Below are positions 52,995 to 56,760 of a DNA stretch of 56,760 nucleotides, one piece after another. The stretch is from positions 615,948 through 672,707 of the forward strand of contig KN805383.1 in the NCBI GenBank assembly GCA_000818945.1. The letters run 5' to 3'. Source of the DNA: Schizochytrium sp. CCTCC M209059. Its lineage: Eukaryota > Sar > Bigyra > Thraustochytrida > Thraustochytriidae. A program made the translations under genes and the position numbers. Below the pieces are notes generated by a model. That model worked only from the letters and a program-made list of their open reading frames with translations, ran no database searches and was not told where the DNA came from. Every line of letters begins with the position of its first letter. Within the stretch, counting starts at the first letter, position 1.

Positions 52995-55900
52995 TTACTT
53001 CTTGCGCTGCTTCTTCTTCTTGGGCTCGGCGGCTTCCTTGGCCTCTTCGTCGTCATCTTCGTTCTTGGCGTCGTCATCGTCACCGTCTTTCTTGGCGTCG
53101 TCATCATCATCGTTGGCGTTGTTATCGTCTTCGTCATCATTGTCATCATCATCGTCATCATCATCATCCTTGGTGGCACTAGCGCCCTTGGAGCCCTTGT
53201 CCTTCGCCTTGGACTCCTTCTTGGCGGTGCTTGCCTTGGTGCGCTTCCCGGCCTCGGACTTTTTCGTCTCCTCCTCGAGCTCCTTTTCAATGAGTCGCAC
53301 GAGGGTATCTGCGCGACGCTGAAGCTCGGCAGCGGTGCGCGACTTGAAAAACCAATCAAAGCGAAAGTTCCAGGCCTTGCGGATCTCCTGCTTGAGCTGG
53401 TCCCAAGCGCCGTACCCCAGACGCTGCAACATGCAGACAAGAAATCGATCCTCCTCCTCGCTAAATGTCTTGCCCTTGTTGGAGCCATAGTTGATGGTGA
53501 GCGCTTGCCATGGGTTTTTGGTGCGGGCGACCTTTTTGTCAAGAGCCTCCGTGATGGCGGCGCGGCGCGCCAGCTTTTGCTCACCCTTCTTGATGCGGTC
53601 AATGATCCGCTCGTGATCGCTAATCTCCTTGTAACGACGCCAAAAGGTGTCGTGGTAGTCGCGAATCTCCGTCTTGGACTTGCCCGTTGCCTCTGCAACG
53701 TCGGCCAGAATGTCATCGCGTGCATCGCGGCCGTGGCGCTCGCAGGCCGAGGTGTAGGCGCGAAAATCGCGACGGTTCCACGAGCCAAAGCCCTCGGAGA
53801 TGAGCTTCTCCTTCTCCTCTTGCTCCTCGGCAGAGAGCTCCATGGTGGCGAGCTCTTCCTCGAGGCGCTCCGAGAGCGGTTTCTTGTCGCCCTCCGCCTC
53901 GGGGGCGGCCGAGGACGAAGAGGTGCGGCGCTCGTTGTTCTTGGCCTCCTTGATGCGTTGCATCTGGGCGCGGCGCTGCGTGATGTACTCGTGCTCCTTC
54001 TTTTCGAGGGCCTCAATCTTGTCCTTTTGGAAGAACTGAAAGTCGTGCATCGTTAAGCCCTTGGGCAGACGCGCCTCTTTCTTTTTACTTGTCTCGTTTG
54101 ACGTGTTGAGAGCGTCGCGGTAGTACTCGTTGACGTCGTAGTTCTTCTTGCGCGCACGCTGGGGCAGCGCAATGAAGTTTCCGACCTTTTTGCCGCGGTA
54201 GTTCTCGCCGTCAAACATGAAAGTGTCTGTGCCGGCGCCATCGTCGAGACGAAAGTTGAGCAAGTTGTGCTGCGCGTCCGTCTGGTACTTGGACTTGGTT
54301 TCTTCCGTCTTCTTGCGACCCTTTTCAAGAATGAGGTCGATATCCTCGTCCGTGACCGAGGCGCCCGTTGTCTTGAAGATGGCCTCGGCACCGAACTTGA
54401 CCATGGTCATAAGCTCGTCCTTGTCGAGGTTCTTGTTTTGCTGCTGCAGACGGCCCTGCTGCACCACGACGGCATCGAGGTACAGCTTTTTCTCGGCGCG
54501 CTCGACAATCTTCTCTTCGACGGTGCCCTCCGTTACGAAGCGGAAGACGGTGACCTCCTTCTTCTGACCGATACGATGCGCACGATCCTGTGCCTGAAGA
54601 TCCATTTGCGGGTTCCAGTCCGAATCGTAGAGCACGACAATGTTGGCAGTCTGCAAGTTGATGCCCAGACCACCGGCGCGCGTCGAGAGCAAAAAGACGA
54701 ACTTGCTCGATCCCGGCTCGTTGTACTCGGCCATGTACTTGTCACGATCCTCACCCTTGGTCTGGCCGTCAATACGGCAGTACTGGTAGCCGCGGAAGCG
54801 CATGTAATCCTCAAGGATGTCAAGAAGACGCGTCATTTGCGAAAAGATGAGCACACGGTCCCCGTTCGCCTTGAGCTTGGACAGCAGCTTGTCGAGCAGG
54901 ATCATTTTACCCGAGTTCTCCCACAGATGCGGGCCATCAAAGTACGGCGGACCGGGTTCGGCGCCCTGGAACAGATAGGGGTGGTTGCACACCTTGCGCA
55001 GCTGCATGAGAATATTGAGCAGACGCGTCTTTTCCGGGCCACCGAGCTGGTTAAGCGCCGCCACGTCACGGCTCAGCGTCTTCTTGTACCAGTACGTCTG
55101 CATCTCGGTCATACCGGTAAAGAGCTTGATTTCGCGCTTGGGCGGGAGGGCGTCCTCAACATCCGACTTGAGGCGCCGAATCATGAACGGACGGAGAATT
55201 GCGTGGAGCTTGGACACGACGCTCTCTTCAGCCATGTTCTCGATCTTGAAGAAGTCCTCAAAAACGTCCGAATCGCCAAAAACTTCGGGGAGCAAGAAGT
55301 TGAGCAGGGCCCAAAGCTCGCGCAAGTTGTTCTGCAGCGGGGTACCCGTAATGAGGAGGCGAAACTCGGTGTCGAGTTCGCGCACGACCTGCGAGAGGCG
55401 CGACTGCTCATTCTTGATGCTGTGCGCCTCATCCATGATGAGGTAGCGCCACTTGAACTTGAGAAAGGAGGCGCGCTCAATACGGACAACTTCGTAGGTG
55501 GTCACACACACATCAAAAGTGCCAGCAATCATGGTCGTCTTAATCTGTTCGGCACGCTCTGCCTGGTTGCCGTGAACCTTGATGACGCGCAGAGACGGGC
55601 ACCAGCGTGCCAGCTCGCGCTGCCAGTTGCCCAAGACCGACTTTGGCACGATAATGATGTGCGGTCCACTAACGTTGCGATCGTTCTTGAGGTATCCGAG
55701 CAGCGAAATGGTCTGCAGGGTCTTACCCAGACCCATTTCATCGGCGAGAATGCCGTTAATGCCTTGCTCGTAGAGGTTGATCATCCAGTTCAGACCCTCA
55801 ATCTGGTACGGGCGCATCGTACCAAAGGCGATGCACTTGGGCTGCACGGTCAGGCGGGTGAGGACCTTGCCCTTGAGCGAATCCGCCATGAGCTCCTCAT

Positions 55901-56627
55901 CTTCCTCCTCTTCAGTCTTGCGTCCGCGAGATCCGCCCGTGGGTGCCTTTTTCGCCTTTTTCACCTTTTTCTTGGGAACTTCGGCCGCGGGCGTGTTCAT
56001 GAAGCGCGCAAAGACGTCCGTCTGCTCCTGCAGAAACTTGAGTCTGGCCTCTGCGCTGCGTTTTCCGGACTTGGCAAGCCGTGCATTTTGGGCCTCGCGG
56101 ATGCGCTTGAGCTCAGAGTCGTGCATCTGCCGAGCCTCGCTGCGCGAGAATTCCTCCTCTTTGGCGAGGGTTTCTTTGAGCTGTGCTTCCTCGGCGGTCC
56201 CTCGCTTGGGTGATCCGGGAATTTCACTTTCCTCGGCGCCCTCGGCAGTGGCGGCGGCGTCGGTGGGCTCTGGGGCCTGCACCTTGAGTTCGCCGCCGAT
56301 GGCCGGCGCCTTCTGGTCTTCTTCTTTGGCAGCAGCAGGAGCAGCAGGGGCAGCAGCCTCTGCGCCTTCTTTGCTCTCTTCCTTGACGCCGTCATCGACG
56401 TCCATCTTATCTTCTTCCTCCTTCTTGGCCTCCTCGGCGCCTGCGCTGGCGGCAGGAGCAGCCGCAGCCGCAGCCGCGTCAACGTCGGCCTCAGCCTTCT
56501 TCTCTTCTTCCTGCGGCTTGGCCTCCTCTGCGGCGCTGCTTTCGGCGGTCTTCTCGACCTCCATGGGCGCGTTCTCCGTCTTCTCCTCCTGCGCCGTCGC
56601 CGCGGCGTCCTTCTGCTCCTCGCTCAT
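52995..56627 (-). CDS. ISWI-type chromatin remodelling ATPase
   Basis: 1210 residues, ATG at 56627 to the stop at 52995, single exon. The N-terminal 230 residues are Ala/Glu/Lys-rich and disordered. The SNF2 ATPase core follows (about 265-730): Q-motif region MRPYQIEGLNWM, Walker A DEMGLGKT (about 305), DEAH box IMDEAHSIKN (about 400), LITGTPLQNNL, LRKVCNHPYLF, then the helicase C lobe with FLLSTRAGGLGINL and QAQDRAHRIGQ. ISWI-specific HAND (about 780-880), SANT (about 945-1000; GFGSWNRRDFRAYTSACERH) and SLIDE (about 1050-1120; FLVCMLQRLGYGAWDQLKQE) complete the subfamily signature. The C terminus is poly-Asp plus a basic end. ISWI slides and spaces nucleosomes in the nucleus. The long acidic tail and the N-terminal A/E/K region are unlike animal ISWI and resemble other proteins in this window. 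Confidence 0.96.
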   Translation of the reverse strand: MSEEQKDAAATAQEEKTENAPMEVEKTAESSAAEEAKPQEEEKKAEADVDAAAAAAAPAASAGAEEAKKEEEDKMDVDDGVKEESKEGAEAAAPAAPAAAKEEDQKAPAIGGELKVQAPEPTDAAATAEGAEESEIPGSPKRGTAEEAQLKETLAKEEEFSRSEARQMHDSELKRIREAQNARLAKSGKRSAEARLKFLQEQTDVFARFMNTPAAEVPKKKVKKAKKAPTGGSRGRKTEEEEDEELMADSLKGKVLTRLTVQPKCIAFGTMRPYQIEGLNWMINLYEQGINGILADEMGLGKTLQTISLLGYLKNDRNVSGPHIIIVPKSVLGNWQRELARWCPSLRVIKVHGNQAERAEQIKTTMIAGTFDVCVTTYEVVRIERASFLKFKWRYLIMDEAHSIKNEQSRLSQVVRELDTEFRLLITGTPLQNNLRELWALLNFLLPEVFGDSDVFEDFFKIENMAEESVVSKLHAILRPFMIRRLKSDVEDALPPKREIKLFTGMTEMQTYWYKKTLSRDVAALNQLGGPEKTRLLNILMQLRKVCNHPYLFQGAEPGPPYFDGPHLWENSGKMILLDKLLSKLKANGDRVLIFSQMTRLLDILEDYMRFRGYQYCRIDGQTKGEDRDKYMAEYNEPGSSKFVFLLSTRAGGLGINLQTANIVVLYDSDWNPQMDLQAQDRAHRIGQKKEVTVFRFVTEGTVEEKIVERAEKKLYLDAVVVQQGRLQQQNKNLDKDELMTMVKFGAEAIFKTTGASVTDEDIDLILEKGRKKTEETKSKYQTDAQHNLLNFRLDDGAGTDTFMFDGENYRGKKVGNFIALPQRARKKNYDVNEYYRDALNTSNETSKKKEARLPKGLTMHDFQFFQKDKIEALEKKEHEYITQRRAQMQRIKEAKNNERRTSSSSAAPEAEGDKKPLSERLEEELATMELSAEEQEEKEKLISEGFGSWNRRDFRAYTSACERHGRDARDDILADVAEATGKSKTEIRDYHDTFWRRYKEISDHERIIDRIKKGEQKLARRAAITEALDKKVARTKNPWQALTINYGSNKGKTFSEEEDRFLVCMLQRLGYGAWDQLKQEIRKAWNFRFDWFFKSRTAAELQRRADTLVRLIEKELEEETKKSEAGKRTKASTAKKESKAKDKGSKGASATKDDDDDDDDDNDDEDDNNANDDDDDAKKDGDDDDAKNEDDDEEAKEAAEPKKKKQRKK

Positions 56628-56760
56628 GGCGTCCTCCCTCGCGTCGTCGCCGCCGGCGCTCTGCTTTTTTCCCTTTCGCGCCGCGCTCCCTAACCTCCGC
56701 TATCTCTCTCTCGCGCGGCTGGCCCTCGGCCGACGCCCCTCCGCGCGCAACCGCCGCGCG

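Overview
The window looks like nuclear DNA of a GC-rich, intron-poor eukaryotic microbe. The gene set (class C GPCRs, a TIR-NACHT-WD40 receptor, a kinesin-light-chain-type TPR protein, an ISWI remodeller, TFIIH p52) and the coding style (Kozak-like ATG contexts, GT(A/G)AGT...AG introns mostly of 67-110 nt with a few of about 500 nt) fit a heterotrophic stramenopile such as a thraustochytrid/labyrinthulomycete. That placement is inference from gene content, not from a marker gene. I saw no rRNA, tRNA, CRISPR array or transposase.

Layout. 1-4.9 kb is gene-poor and full of simple repeats. 4.9-9.0 kb (-) is a long coiled-coil protein with the N- and C-terminal signatures of HMMR (RHAMM). It is divergent from a second coiled-coil gene (9.8-11.3 kb, +), followed by a WD40 protein (11.6-12.7 kb, +). 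14.1-15.9 kb (+) is a secreted Cys-rich PAN/apple-like protein with a frame break at a C7 run. 16.3-19.5 and 22.3-25.8 kb (both -) are two paralogous class C (GABA-B-like) GPCRs.

26.9-36.6 kb is the most interesting part. Two TIR-containing receptor genes lie head to head across about 1.1 kb. On the minus strand is a spliced gene reconstructed here as LRR-kinase-TIR (four exons, including two exons of exactly 84 nt, one LRR each). On the plus strand is a two-exon gene with two degenerate TIR-like repeats, one intact TIR, NACHT and WD40 repeats. Both TIR domains keep a glutamate at the expected NADase position. The layout is reminiscent of paired plant immune receptors.

37.1-38.0 kb (+) holds a small spliced LYR-motif protein. 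Then come glycerate kinase (38.5-39.9 kb, -), a TPR protein with an unusual N-terminal domain (40.7-43.2 kb, +), TFIIH p52 (43.7-45.3 kb, +), a 2OG-Fe(II) oxygenase-like protein (45.7-47.0 kb, +), a Mediator-9-like protein (47.2-47.7 kb, -), a 2.9-kb pure GAAA microsatellite with an adjoining C29 run, a two-pass membrane protein (51.1-52.5 kb, -) and the ISWI ATPase (53.0-56.6 kb, -).

Several long open frames lack a usable ATG because their 5' exon is spliced. Three 5' structures were rebuilt with matching phase (26.9-31.1, 32.2-36.6 and 37.1-38.0 kb). The 5' ends of the second GPCR and of glycerate kinase remain uncertain. All splice calls come from reading the sequence only and have no RNA support.
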